Shown: positions 35,073 through 42,653 of the stretch, in pieces
Layout: each line of letters starts with the position of its first letter
Numbering within the stretch: the stretch's first letter is position 1
Source: Streptomyces sp. NK15101
GTDB taxonomy: Bacteria; Actinomycetota; Actinomycetes; Streptomycetales; Streptomycetaceae
Length of the DNA stretch: 57,013 nucleotides
Assembly: GCF_020400725.1 (NCBI RefSeq)
Contig: NZ_JAINVG010000048.1
Location: 1-57,013, forward strand
Direction of reading: 5' to 3'
Program-made: the position numbers and the translations under genes
The notes under the pieces: generated by a model
Seen by the model: the letters and a program-made list of their open reading frames with translations, nothing else
What the model was told of the DNA's origin: nothing
The model's database searches: none

Positions 35073-35078
35073 AGAATA
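35073..35078 (-). promoter_or_regulatory. Leaderless -10 (TATTCT) of xthA
   Basis: TATTCT on the minus strand ends 6 nt before the ATG at 35066, and no Shine-Dalgarno is present. Confidence 0.4.
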
Positions 35079-35103
35079 CCGACACCCGGCCGCCGCATAC
35101 ATG

Positions 35104-35117
35104 TACGATTCATCGTA
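35104..35117. promoter_or_regulatory. Palindrome TACGAT-TC-ATCGTA at the GNAT start
   Basis: Six-bp perfect arms overlap both the leaderless -10 (TACGAT, 35104-35109, 7 nt before the ATG) and the first base of the start codon at 35117. It could be an operator, or chance symmetry of a -10. Confidence 0.35.
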
Positions 35118-35596
35118 TGAACATCCAGCCCACGCCCTATGACCATCCCGACGCCGTCAAGCTCAACGACGCGGTCCAGGCCGAGTACGCCGTCCGCTAC
35201 GGCGACGAGGGCGACGCCACACCGCTGGACGCCGGCATGTTCGTCCCGCCCCGCGGCCTCTACCTCCTCGCGTACGACCCCGAGGGCCTGCCGGTGGCCA
35301 CGGGCGGCTGGCGCACCCAGGACGAGAACGGCGAGGGCTACGCTGACGGCGACGCCGAGCTCAAGCGCATGTACGTGATACCCGAGGCCCGCGGCCTGGG
35401 CCTGGCCCGCCGCATCCTCGCGGCCCTCGAAGCCGACGCCCGCGCCGCCGGCCGCACCCGCATGGTCCTGGAGACGGGCACCGCCCAGCCGGAGGCCATC
35501 GCCCTCTACACCTCCAGCGGCTACGAGCCCTGCGCCAGGTTCGGCCACTACCGCGACCACCCGAACAGCCGCTGCTTCGCGAAGCCCCTGGTCTGA
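35117..35596 (+). CDS. GNAT-family N-acetyltransferase
   Basis: The protein has 159 residues with a standard GNAT core: 'GLPVATGGWR', then 'AELKRMYVIPEARGLGLARRIL' (acetyl-CoA pyrophosphate loop) and 'MVLETGTAQPEAIALYTSSGY'. The YES/YTS-type end resembles small-molecule or protein acetyltransferases. No Shine-Dalgarno is present, and TACGAT lies 7 nt before the ATG, so it is probably leaderless. It is divergent from xthA with 50 bp between starts. Confidence 0.85.
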   Translation: MNIQPTPYDHPDAVKLNDAVQAEYAVRYGDEGDATPLDAGMFVPPRGLYLLAYDPEGLPVATGGWRTQDENGEGYADGDAELKRMYVIPEARGLGLARRILAALEADARAAGRTRMVLETGTAQPEAIALYTSSGYEPCARFGHYRDHPNSRCFAKPLV

Positions 35597-35736
35597 GGCC
35601 CATCTCCCCGCACCCCGGCGGAAATTCGCGCGGCCTATGCCGTGTCCGTGCGATAGAACACGTGGAGCCGCGAAGGTCCGGACCGCAGACGGCCGGGCGG
35701 ACGGCGACACCTCGTACACATCCCTGGGGGGACCAC

Positions 35737-37065
35737 ATGTTCAGAGCACGGGCGGCACTGGCCGCCGTGGGCGCCGCCGCGTTCCTGGCGGCGGGTGTTC
35801 CGGCGGCGCATGCCGTGGAGGGCCAGGCTCCCACCGTCCGATGGGCGTCGAGCGTCTCGGAGGACCTCGGCACGCTTCAGGTCTCGATCGGCTCCGACAG
35901 CGCCGTGACGGACATCAGGGCGCACATCGTGTCCACGGTCACCCAGCAGGAGGTGGCCGTTGTGGAGCACGACGCCTTCGTGCTCGCCTCCGGCGCCACG
36001 GACGACGGCGTGTGGCGCACCGCACGACCGCTGTCCCTGCCCGCCTGGGGCAGTTACTCCGTGCGCGTCGAGGCCACGGACGCCGACGGCGACCGCACCA
36101 CCGAGGACTCCGCGGGCACCCTGGCCTACTACGTCCAGGCGGTGTTCGAGGACGTGCGGACGGACCGCGCCGAGGTCGGCACCGACGACCGCCAGGTGCG
36201 CGTGGACGGCGTCCTGAAGGGGCGCCGTCCGGACACGCGGGAGCTCGAGCCGCTGGCGGACCACCCGGTGGACATCGACGTGGACTACTGGACCGAGGCC
36301 ACTCCCCGCACCGACGCGGAGGGACGTTTCTCCAGCACGGTCACCGTGAACTACGCCACACAGATCCAGGCCGTCTTCCGGCACGCGGCCGAGCACCCCT
36401 ACGTGCTGTACGGCGAGTCCTCCGCGATGCCCGTCGGCATCCGGCAGGTGGCCACCCGCTGGGTCGTCCAGAGCCCGGCGGACGGCCTGACGATCGACCT
36501 GGGGCAGTCGGTCACCCTCACGGCGACGCTGGAACGCGAGACCCCGCAGGGCTGGGCGCCGTTCGCGGGCCAGAGCGGCGGGATCCTCTTCGAGCCCTCG
36601 GCCGGCGGGCAGTCGGACGGCGTCGGCGGCTTCACCACGGGCGAGGACGGCCGGATCACGCTCACCTACACGCCGCGCGAGGCCGGCACCTTCCTGCTGA
36701 CCACGCGCAGCGAAGACCCGTTCGTCGCCCCCGCCCAGACCAGCAGCCCCCAGGTCACCGTGCTGCGCTCCTCGGTCTTCACCCGTTTCTCCGCGATCCG
36801 CACGGAGGACCGCGGCGTGCGGGTCGAGGGCGGGATGGACTTCCCCGACGGCTGGACGCCGGGCACCGTGGCGGTGCGCGTCCAGTACTCCCGTGACGGC
36901 GGGACCTGGACGGACGTGACCACCGTCGAGGCCTACTGGTCGGGCCGGGACCACGGCTTCTCGGCCGACGTCGCCGACGCGAAGCCCGGCTGGTTCCGCG
37001 CCCGGTTCGACGCCACCGGCCCCTTCCGCGCGGCCACCTCGGACGCCGTGAAGCCCGCCCGCTGA
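35737..37065 (+). CDS. Secreted protein of unknown function, beta-sandwich rich
   Basis: The protein has 442 residues with a signal peptide at about 1-26 (cut near 'AHAVEG'). The remainder has no catalytic motif I recognise. It alternates short beta strands in several Ig-like modules, including 'VTLTATLERETPQGWAPFAGQ' and 'DGRITLTYTPREAGTFLLT', which resemble bacterial Ig-like domains. GGGGGGA precedes the ATG. It is flanked downstream by a terminator with a triplicated arm. An adhesive or wall-associated role is possible but unsupported. Confidence 0.75.
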   Translation: MFRARAALAAVGAAAFLAAGVPAAHAVEGQAPTVRWASSVSEDLGTLQVSIGSDSAVTDIRAHIVSTVTQQEVAVVEHDAFVLASGATDDGVWRTARPLSLPAWGSYSVRVEATDADGDRTTEDSAGTLAYYVQAVFEDVRTDRAEVGTDDRQVRVDGVLKGRRPDTRELEPLADHPVDIDVDYWTEATPRTDAEGRFSSTVTVNYATQIQAVFRHAAEHPYVLYGESSAMPVGIRQVATRWVVQSPADGLTIDLGQSVTLTATLERETPQGWAPFAGQSGGILFEPSAGGQSDGVGGFTTGEDGRITLTYTPREAGTFLLTTRSEDPFVAPAQTSSPQVTVLRSSVFTRFSAIRTEDRGVRVEGGMDFPDGWTPGTVAVRVQYSRDGGTWTDVTTVEAYWSGRDHGFSADVADAKPGWFRARFDATGPFRAATSDAVKPAR

Positions 37066-37070
37066 CGGAC

Positions 37071-37105
37071 CCCCGGCTTCCGGGCCACCCGCCCGGAAGC
37101 CGGGG
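37071..37105 (+). terminator. Terminator of the secreted protein gene
   Basis: CCCCGGCTTCCGGG (37071-37084) pairs perfectly with CCCGGAAGCCGGGG (37092-37105), a 14-bp stem that starts 5 bp after the stop codon. The right arm is repeated twice more downstream. Confidence 0.7.
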
Positions 37106-37153
37106 CCGCCCGCCCGGAAGCCGGGGCCGCCCGCCCGGAAGCCGGGGCCGCCC
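37091..37153 (+). repeat. Three tandem 21-bp copies of the terminator right arm
   Basis: The unit GCCCGGAAGCCGGGGCCGCC plus one C starts at 37091, 37112 and 37133, with a fourth partial copy after that. Each copy contains the sequence that pairs with the single left arm at 37071-37084, so three alternative hairpins can form. Confidence 0.8.
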
Positions 37154-37161
37154 GGAAACGC

Positions 37162-37197
37162 GAGATCCCGCCCGGTCTTTCGACCGGGCGGGATCTC
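37162..37197 (-). terminator. Terminator of tRNA-Ala (possibly bidirectional)
   Basis: A perfect 16-bp stem (GAGATCCCGCCCGGTC with its complement) and a 4-nt loop lie 9 bp past the 3' end of the tRNA. On the plus strand TTT follows, so it could also back up the upstream gene. Confidence 0.75.
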
Positions 37198-37205
37198 TTT
37201 GTCTG

Positions 37206-37279
37206 TGGACCTGTGGGGATTTGAACCCCAGACCCCCTCGATGCGAACGAGGTGCGCTACCAGACTGCGCCACAGGCCC
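37206..37279 (-). tRNA. tRNA-Ala (anticodon CGC)
   Basis: The 74-nt cloverleaf folds cleanly. The acceptor is GGGCCTG with CAGGTCC plus discriminator A. The D arm is GCGC/GCGC, the anticodon stem CCTCG/CGAGG with loop TTCGCAT, and the T arm TGGGG/CCCCA with TTCAAAT. The anticodon is CGC, which reads GCG. The G3:U70 pair, the identity element for alanyl-tRNA synthetase, is present. CCA is not encoded. Confidence 0.95.
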
Positions 37280-37375
37280 TTGCGACGTGTGAAACATTAG
37301 CATCCCGATCGGGAAGAACAAAAATCGCTTCCGTCCCAGGTCAGCCGGGGGCCGTCGCGGACCCCCGGCCGGGGG

Positions 37376-38410
37376 TCATTCGTTGGCCGCCCGCGGACGG
37401 TCCTCGTCCGCGTACTGGTCGAAGAGCGGGGTGCGGCCGTGGTCGCGGCCGCGGCGGGGCTGACCGGTGCGCTGGCGGGGCGCCGGGGGCGGGGTGGGGG
37501 CCGGGTCGGCCGCCGTGGAGGAGCGGGCCGCGCTCCAGGTCTCCGGGTCCGTGATGTCGATGCCGCTCGTGGCGCGCGGGGCGACCGGGGCGGTGACGTA
37601 GGTGGGGAGCGGCACCGGGACCGGGTCCCAGCTGTCGCCGCGGGCCGGCCCGCGCTCGCGCTGCTGGTCCACCCACTCCGCGTGGTCGGTCTGTTCGACC
37701 AGGGCGCGCCGGTCCGCCTCCTGCGGGGAGACCGCCGGGGCCACCGGGGCCGGGTCGGCCTCCGGCTCCGGGGTGGGGACCGGGCGGCGGCTCTCGCGCA
37801 GCCGGGCGGCGGCCGCCTCGGCGCGGCGCCGGTCCATCACGTACACGAAGCGCCGCCGCTCCTGGATCCGCAGGTGCACGATGTACGCGCTGAGGAGCAG
37901 CGCCGGGACCGCCGGGGCCCACAGGAAGGCGACGCCGCCGACGGCCGCGACGACCGCGCCGAGGGTGAAGCCGGCGAAGAGGAGCGTGGTGGTCCGGCGG
38001 CGCCGGGCGAGGACCTTGCCCCGGCGGGCGCGCTCGGCGGCGCCGGGGGCGGGCCGGGCCGGCGCGGGGCCGGGTGCCGGCTCCGGGCCGGGTTCCGGGA
38101 GCTCCAGGCGCGCTTCCGTCCTGGCCGCGGGCGCGGAGAAGGCCCGGACGTCGACCGAGCTCAGATGCTCGGTCTCCGCGTCCGGGTCCACGTCGGGCGT
38201 CGGTCCCTCCGCCGTACGGTCCCGCTCCCTGAGCTCCTTGGCGTACCGGCGCTCCATGCCCGCCCGTCCGGAAAGCAGCCGGATGGCGGTGCTGAAGCGT
38301 TCCGTCGGACGGGCTTCGTTCAGCTCGTCCTGCCTGCGGAGCCACATCGGCACCAAGTAGGCGGCCCAGGCCCCGACGATGACTGCGTAGATGAGGCCGC
38401 TGCTGCTCAC
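37376..38410 (-). CDS. sepX: SepX/GlpR-family division membrane protein
   Basis: The protein has 344 residues. The N-terminal helix (about 5-23, 'GLIYAVIVGAWAAYLVPMW') is followed by a charged Pro-rich region, two closely spaced helices at about 140-185, and a long disordered C-terminal tail rich in Pro and Arg. This layout and the 'VPMWLRR.DE' motif after the first helix are those of SepX of Streptomyces, the homologue of corynebacterial GlpR, which binds Glp and acts in septation. The location in the moeA-galU neighbourhood is the conserved one. The GTG has a -10 (TACCGT) 7 nt upstream and no Shine-Dalgarno. Confidence 0.8.
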   Translation of the reverse strand: MSSSGLIYAVIVGAWAAYLVPMWLRRQDELNEARPTERFSTAIRLLSGRAGMERRYAKELRERDRTAEGPTPDVDPDAETEHLSSVDVRAFSAPAARTEARLELPEPGPEPAPGPAPARPAPGAAERARRGKVLARRRRTTTLLFAGFTLGAVVAAVGGVAFLWAPAVPALLLSAYIVHLRIQERRRFVYVMDRRRAEAAAARLRESRRPVPTPEPEADPAPVAPAVSPQEADRRALVEQTDHAEWVDQQRERGPARGDSWDPVPVPLPTYVTAPVAPRATSGIDITDPETWSAARSSTAADPAPTPPPAPRQRTGQPRRGRDHGRTPLFDQYADEDRPRAANE

Positions 38411-38417
38411 GTCTCAC

Positions 38418-38423
38418 ACGGTA
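38418..38423 (-). promoter_or_regulatory. Leaderless -10 (TACCGT) of sepX
   Basis: TACCGT on the minus strand ends 7 nt before the GTG at 38410. A 12-bp palindrome, GGCCAATTGGCC (38446-38457), lies over the -35 region. Confidence 0.45.
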
Positions 38424-38547
38424 GAGGGGTTCCGTAACACGCATCGGCCAATTGGCCCGGTGTGTCGCACGATCTGGCTGATATCACTGAACTTTTTTGT
38501 GATTCTTCAGATCGATTGACCGCCAACTGGCGATTAAATTCGAACAC

Positions 38548-39159
38548 TTATTGCATTCTCGCGTGATGCCAGCGTCTCAGGAGCCCTTCCGGCACCTCCT
38601 CCGCCGTCAGCGCGAAGACCAGATGATCCCGCCACGCGCCGTCGATGTGGAGATACCGGGGCCGCAGGCCCTCCTCGCGGAAACCGAGCTTCTCCACCAC
38701 CCGGCGCGAGGGCCCGTTCTCCGGACGGATGCACACCTCCATGCGGTGCAGGCCCACCACGCGGAAGCAGTGGTCGACGGCGAGCGCGACCGCCGTCGGC
38801 ATCACCCCGCGCCCGGCCACCTCCCTGTCCACCCAGTACCCCACGTGCCCCGAGCACATCGAGCCCCAGGTGATCCCCGCCACCGTCAACTGGCCGACGA
38901 GCCGCCCCCGGTACTCGATCACGAACGGCAGCATCCGGCCTGCGTTCGCCTCCGACCGCAGGTGGCGCACCATCTGACGGTACGTGGGCCGCTGCGCGAC
39001 CGGAGCGCCCGGAAGCGCCGGCGGAACCGTCGCCTCCCAGGGCCGCAGCCACTCGCGGTTGCGCCGGTTCACCTCGCGCCAGGCCGCCTGGTCGCGCATC
39101 TTTATCGGTCGGAGCAGCACCTCGCCGTCGACGAGGACCACCGGCCAGGACGGGATCAC
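38548..39159 (-). CDS. RimJ-like N-acetyltransferase
   Basis: The protein has 203 residues with the RimJ/RimL core: 'VLLRPIKMRDQAAWREVNRRNREWL', 'GHVGYWVDREVAGRGVMPTAVALAVDHCF' and 'NGPSRRVVEKLGFREEGL'. The family acetylates N-termini of ribosomal or other proteins. It is the Rv0995-type gene of the conserved galU-moeA-rimJ-glpR neighbourhood. The GTG overlaps the mog stop (GTGA at 39156-39159), so it is part of that operon. A low-GC gap of 137 bp separates it from sepX. Confidence 0.85.
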   Translation of the reverse strand: MIPSWPVVLVDGEVLLRPIKMRDQAAWREVNRRNREWLRPWEATVPPALPGAPVAQRPTYRQMVRHLRSEANAGRMLPFVIEYRGRLVGQLTVAGITWGSMCSGHVGYWVDREVAGRGVMPTAVALAVDHCFRVVGLHRMEVCIRPENGPSRRVVEKLGFREEGLRPRYLHIDGAWRDHLVFALTAEEVPEGLLRRWHHARMQ

Positions 39160-39722
39160 GACGTTCTCGGGTGGTCGCCGCCGCGGATCTGGTCGACGGC
39201 ATGGCGCAGGAGCGGCTCCAGGACGGCGAGCCCGTCGCGCACCCCGCCCGGGGATCCCGGCAGGTTCACGATCAGCGTGCCGCCCGCGACCCCGGCCAGA
39301 CCGCGCGAGAGCGCCGCCGTCGGGACCTTGTCGCGGCCGTGGGCGCGGATCGCCTCCGGGATGCCCGGGATCTCCCGCTCCAGGACCCGGCGGGTCGCCT
39401 CGGGGGTCTCGTCGGTGGGCGAGATGCCCGTGCCGCCGGTGGTGACGATCAGGTCGTACCCGGCGGCGACCCCCGCCCGCAGGGCGGCCTCCACGGGCGC
39501 CCCGTCCGGGACGACCCGCGGGCCGTCCACGGCGAAGCGCATCCGGGTCAGGCCCTCGGCGATCAGCGGACCGCCCTTGTCCTCGTACACCCCGGCCGAC
39601 GCCCGGTTGGAGGCGGTGACGACGAGGGCGCGGTAGGCCGCCGCGGGGACCTCCCCGGGCCCGCCGGGCGCCGTTTCGTGCTCGTGCTCGTGCGCTCCCG
39701 AGACGCGGCCCGCGCGCGTCAC
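39156..39722 (-). CDS. mog: MogA/MoaB-type molybdopterin adenylyltransferase
   Basis: The protein has 188 residues. After a His/Glu-rich N-terminal tail ('GAHEHEHETAPG') comes the MPT-binding fold: 'ALVVTASNRASAGVYEDKGG', 'DLIVTTGGTGISPTDETPEAT', 'AIRAHGRDKVPTAALSRGLAGV' and 'LPGSPGGVRDGL'. It should adenylylate molybdopterin ahead of metal insertion by a MoeA. The GTG at 39722 overlaps the moaC stop, and its own stop overlaps the rimJ-like gene. Confidence 0.87.
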   Translation of the reverse strand: MTRAGRVSGAHEHEHETAPGGPGEVPAAAYRALVVTASNRASAGVYEDKGGPLIAEGLTRMRFAVDGPRVVPDGAPVEAALRAGVAAGYDLIVTTGGTGISPTDETPEATRRVLEREIPGIPEAIRAHGRDKVPTAALSRGLAGVAGGTLIVNLPGSPGGVRDGLAVLEPLLRHAVDQIRGGDHPRTS

Positions 39723-40204
39723 GCCTCGGCCCTCGTCCAGTGACCCGACTTGCCGCCCGTCTTCTCCTCCACCCGTACGTCGGAGATGACCGCGCCCTTG
39801 TCGACCGCCTTGATCATGTCGACGACGGTCAGGGCCGCCACCGAGACCGCCGTGAGGGCCTCCATCTCCACGCCCGTGCGGTCCGTGGTCTTCACCGTCG
39901 CCAGGATCTCGACCGCCTCGTCCGTGACCGCCAGGTCCAGCGTGACGCCCGAGACGGCCAGCGGGTGGCAGAGCGGGATGAGGTCGGGGGTCTTCTTGGC
40001 GCCCATGATCCCGGCGATGCGGGCGGTGGCGAGCGCGTCGCCCTTCGGGACGCCCTCGCCGCGCAGCAGCTCGATCACGCGCGGCGAGACGAGGACCCGG
40101 CCGCTGGCGCGGGCGGTGCGGGACGTGACGTCCTTCGCCGATACGTCGACCATGCGGGCCGCGCCCGCCTCGTCGATGTGGGTGAGACCTTGCTGCGTGC
40201 TCAT
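39719..40204 (-). CDS. moaC: Cyclic pyranopterin monophosphate synthase
   Basis: The protein has 161 residues and is complete. 'THIDEAGAARMVDVSAK', 'KKTPDLIPLCHPLAVSGV', 'DRTGVEMEALTAVSVAALTVVDMIKA' and the C-terminal 'KTGGKSGHW' are all MoaC hallmarks, with the catalytic lysine and His in place. It converts the GTP-derived 3',8-cyclo product to cPMP with MoaA, which is not in this window. The ATG lies 61 bp after moeA, so it is probably in the same operon. Confidence 0.95.
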   Translation of the reverse strand: MSTQQGLTHIDEAGAARMVDVSAKDVTSRTARASGRVLVSPRVIELLRGEGVPKGDALATARIAGIMGAKKTPDLIPLCHPLAVSGVTLDLAVTDEAVEILATVKTTDRTGVEMEALTAVSVAALTVVDMIKAVDKGAVISDVRVEEKTGGKSGHWTRAEA

Positions 40205-40265
40205 GGCCGTGACACTCCCGGTCGCTGTGTGAAGGACGACACACCGTACCCCCACCTTCGCCCCC

Positions 40266-41633
40266 TCAGCCGAGGAGGACCACTTCCAGCTCGGTGCCCG
40301 GCTCCACTCTCTCCGTCCCCTCCGGGACCACGAGCAGGCAGTCCGCGTGCGCGAGGGCCGCGATCAGGTGGGAGCCGGCACCGCCCACGGGTGTGACGGT
40401 GCCCGCCTCCCGGTCGTACGTGCCGCGCAGGAACTGGCGGCGGCCGGCCGGGGACGACAGGGCCTTCTCCGCGTCGAGCACCGCCCGCACCCGGGGCCGG
40501 TGCAGGTCCTCGACGCCCATCAGCGCGCGGATCGCGGGGCGCACGAACAGCTCGAAGGAGACGTACGACGAGACCGGGTTGCCCGGGAGGGCGAGCAGCG
40601 GGATCTGTTCGGCGCCGACCGCGCCGAAGCCCTGCGGCTTGCCCGGCTGCATGGCCAGCTTGCGGAAGTCGACCTGCCCGTCGGCGGTCAGCGCCTCCTT
40701 CACCACGTCGTACGCGCCGACGCTCACCCCGCCGGTGGTCACGATCAGGTCGGCCCGGATGAGCTGGTCCTCGATGGTGGCGCGCAGCGACTCCGCGTCG
40801 TCGGCGACGGCCCCCACCCGGTAGGCCAGGGCGCCGGCGTCCCGCGCGGCGGCGGCGAGCGCGAAGCTGTTGGAGTCGTGGATCTGGCCCTCGCCCAGCG
40901 GCTCGCCGGGCTGGACGAGCTCGCTGCCGGTGGAGAGGACGACGACCCGGGGGCGGGGGCGGACCTTCACGGTGCCCCGGCCGATCGCGGCGAGCAGGCC
41001 GACCTGCGGCGGCCCGAGGACCGTGCCCGCCGCCAGGGCGAGCTCCCCGGCCCGCACGTCGCTGCCCGCCCTGCGGACGTGGGCGCCGGCCTCGGCGGCC
41101 CGGTGGACCCTGACCTCGCCGCCGGCTGCCTCGGGGGCGGTGCTCGCGGCGGTCATGCCGGTGGCCGCGCCTCCGCCCGTACCGCCGTCGGTCCACTCGA
41201 CGGGGACGACGGCCTCGGCACCGGGTGGCAGCGGGGCGCCGGTCATGATCCGGGCGGCCTGGCCGGGGCCGACCTCCGGCAGTCCGCCGGCGCCCGCGGC
41301 GACGTCGCCGACGACGGTGAGGACGGCGGGGAACTCCTCGGTGGCGCCGGTGACATCCGCGACCCGGACCGCGTACCCGTCCATGGAGCTGTTGTCGAAG
41401 GGGGGCAGCGCGACCGGCACCGTGACGTCCTCGACGAGGACGCAGCCCTGGGCGTCGAGGAGTTGCAGCTCGATCGGTTCGAGCGGGGCGACCGTCGCGA
41501 GGATGTCGGCGAGGTGCTCGTCCACCGACCACAGGCCGCGGGCCGGGCCCGCGCAGGGGTCCGCCGCGCCGTGCCCGTGGTCGTGCTCGTCGTGGTCGCC
41601 GGGGGACGGCGACGGTGCCGCGCTGCTGCTCAA
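40266..41633 (-). CDS. moeA: MoeA/gephyrin-like protein (candidate Glp)
   Basis: The protein has 455 residues with all MoeA domains. The motifs are 'PPFDNSSMDGYAVR', 'MTGAPLPPGAEAVVP', 'STGSEL', 'TTGGVSVGAYD', 'MQPGKPQGFG' and 'LPGNPVSS'. It could insert molybdate into molybdopterin, but its position next to galU and near sepX is that of actinobacterial Glp, a MoeA-like division protein that binds GlpR/SepX. The start is a TTG at 41633, since no ATG or GTG gives the full first domain. AGGAG, inside the end of galU, lies 10 nt upstream. An N-terminal His-rich stretch ('DHDEHDHGHG') is unusual. Confidence 0.88.
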   Translation of the reverse strand: MSSSAAPSPSPGDHDEHDHGHGAADPCAGPARGLWSVDEHLADILATVAPLEPIELQLLDAQGCVLVEDVTVPVALPPFDNSSMDGYAVRVADVTGATEEFPAVLTVVGDVAAGAGGLPEVGPGQAARIMTGAPLPPGAEAVVPVEWTDGGTGGGAATGMTAASTAPEAAGGEVRVHRAAEAGAHVRRAGSDVRAGELALAAGTVLGPPQVGLLAAIGRGTVKVRPRPRVVVLSTGSELVQPGEPLGEGQIHDSNSFALAAAARDAGALAYRVGAVADDAESLRATIEDQLIRADLIVTTGGVSVGAYDVVKEALTADGQVDFRKLAMQPGKPQGFGAVGAEQIPLLALPGNPVSSYVSFELFVRPAIRALMGVEDLHRPRVRAVLDAEKALSSPAGRRQFLRGTYDREAGTVTPVGGAGSHLIAALAHADCLLVVPEGTERVEPGTELEVVLLG

Positions 41634-41637
41634 GGTG

Positions 41638-42549
41638 CTACATCTCCTCGCTGACGTATCTCCGGAGCCAGGCCCGGAAGTCCGGTCCCAGATCTTCACG
41701 TTCGCACGCGAGTCTGACAATGGCACGCAGATAGTCCCCGCGGTCGCCGGTGTCATAGCGGCGCCCCTTGAAGACGACGCCGTGGACCGGGCCGCCGATC
41801 TTCTCGTCCGAGGCGAGTTTCTGCAGCGCGTCGGTCAGCTGGATCTCGCCGCCGCGGCCCGGCTCGGTCTCCCGCAGCGTGTCGAAGACGGCCGGATCCA
41901 GCACGTAACGGCCGATGATCGCGTAATTGCTGGGCGCCTCGCCCGGGTCCGGCTTCTCGACCAGGTCCGTCACCTGCACGACGTCCGGGTCGGCGGTCGC
42001 CTCGACCGCCGCGCAGCCGTAGAGGTGGATCTGCGAGGGCTCGACCTCCATGAGGGCGATGACGCTGCCGCCCTCCCGCTCCTGGACCTCCACCATCCGC
42101 GCGAGCAGCGGGTCGCGCGGGTCGATCAGGTCGTCGCCGAGGAGCACCGCGAAGGGCTGGTCGCCGACGTGCGGGGCGGCGCAGAGCACGGCGTGGCCGA
42201 GGCCGCGCGGGGCGCCCTGGCGGACGTAGTGCATGGTGGCCAGGTCGCTGGACTCCTGGACCTTGGAGAGGCGTTCGTCGTCGCCCTTGCGGAGGAGGGC
42301 CTCCTCCAGCTCGTAGTTCCGGTCGAAGTGGTCCTCCAGGGGCCGCTTGTTCCGGCCGGTGATCATCAGGACGTCGGAGAGGCCGGCCGCGACGGCCTCC
42401 TCGACGACGTACTGGATGGCCGGCTTGTCGACGACCGGCAGCATCTCCTTCGGGGTCGCCTTGGTCGCCGGCAGGAAGCGGGTGCCGAGACCGGCGGCGG
42501 GGATGACAGCCTTGCTGATCCGACCGAGCCTGGGGAACGACTGATTCAT
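41638..42549 (-). CDS. galU: UTP--glucose-1-phosphate uridylyltransferase
   Basis: The protein has 303 residues. The pyrophosphorylase loop 'AVIPAAGLGTRFLPATKATPKEMLPV' is near the N-terminus, then 'VLLGDDLID' (metal and nucleotide site), 'VTDLVEKP' and 'GEIQLTDAL'. The product, UDP-glucose, feeds cell-wall glycopolymers and trehalose. A -10-like TAAGGT lies 7 nt before the ATG, suggesting a leaderless start and the head of the galU-moeA-moaC-mog-rimJ transcription unit. It is divergent from the 5-FCL gene, as in mycobacteria. Confidence 0.95.
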   Translation of the reverse strand: MNQSFPRLGRISKAVIPAAGLGTRFLPATKATPKEMLPVVDKPAIQYVVEEAVAAGLSDVLMITGRNKRPLEDHFDRNYELEEALLRKGDDERLSKVQESSDLATMHYVRQGAPRGLGHAVLCAAPHVGDQPFAVLLGDDLIDPRDPLLARMVEVQEREGGSVIALMEVEPSQIHLYGCAAVEATADPDVVQVTDLVEKPDPGEAPSNYAIIGRYVLDPAVFDTLRETEPGRGGEIQLTDALQKLASDEKIGGPVHGVVFKGRRYDTGDRGDYLRAIVRLACEREDLGPDFRAWLRRYVSEEM

Positions 42550-42556
42550 GCGGTGC

Positions 42557-42562
42557 ACCTTA
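42557..42562 (-). promoter_or_regulatory. Leaderless -10 (TAAGGT) of galU
   Basis: TAAGGT on the minus strand ends 7 nt before the ATG at 42549. Confidence 0.45.
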
Positions 42563-42653
42563 GCCGTTCGGAATGAGAGGAAGATGTGCCTTCGGTTAAC
42601 TTCCTTCACATAAAGACACTTACAAGAATTTCGTACATGTACATGAGGCCGCG

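Noticed and set aside
37091..37153. CRISPR array
   Set aside because: It has only three contiguous 21-bp copies with no unique spacers and no cas genes. It is a duplicated terminator arm.
37206..37279. tRNA-Ala as the attachment site of the nearby integrase
   Set aside because: The recombinase is 3 kb away and is a serine type. The duplicated sequence flanking it is from xthA, not from the tRNA.
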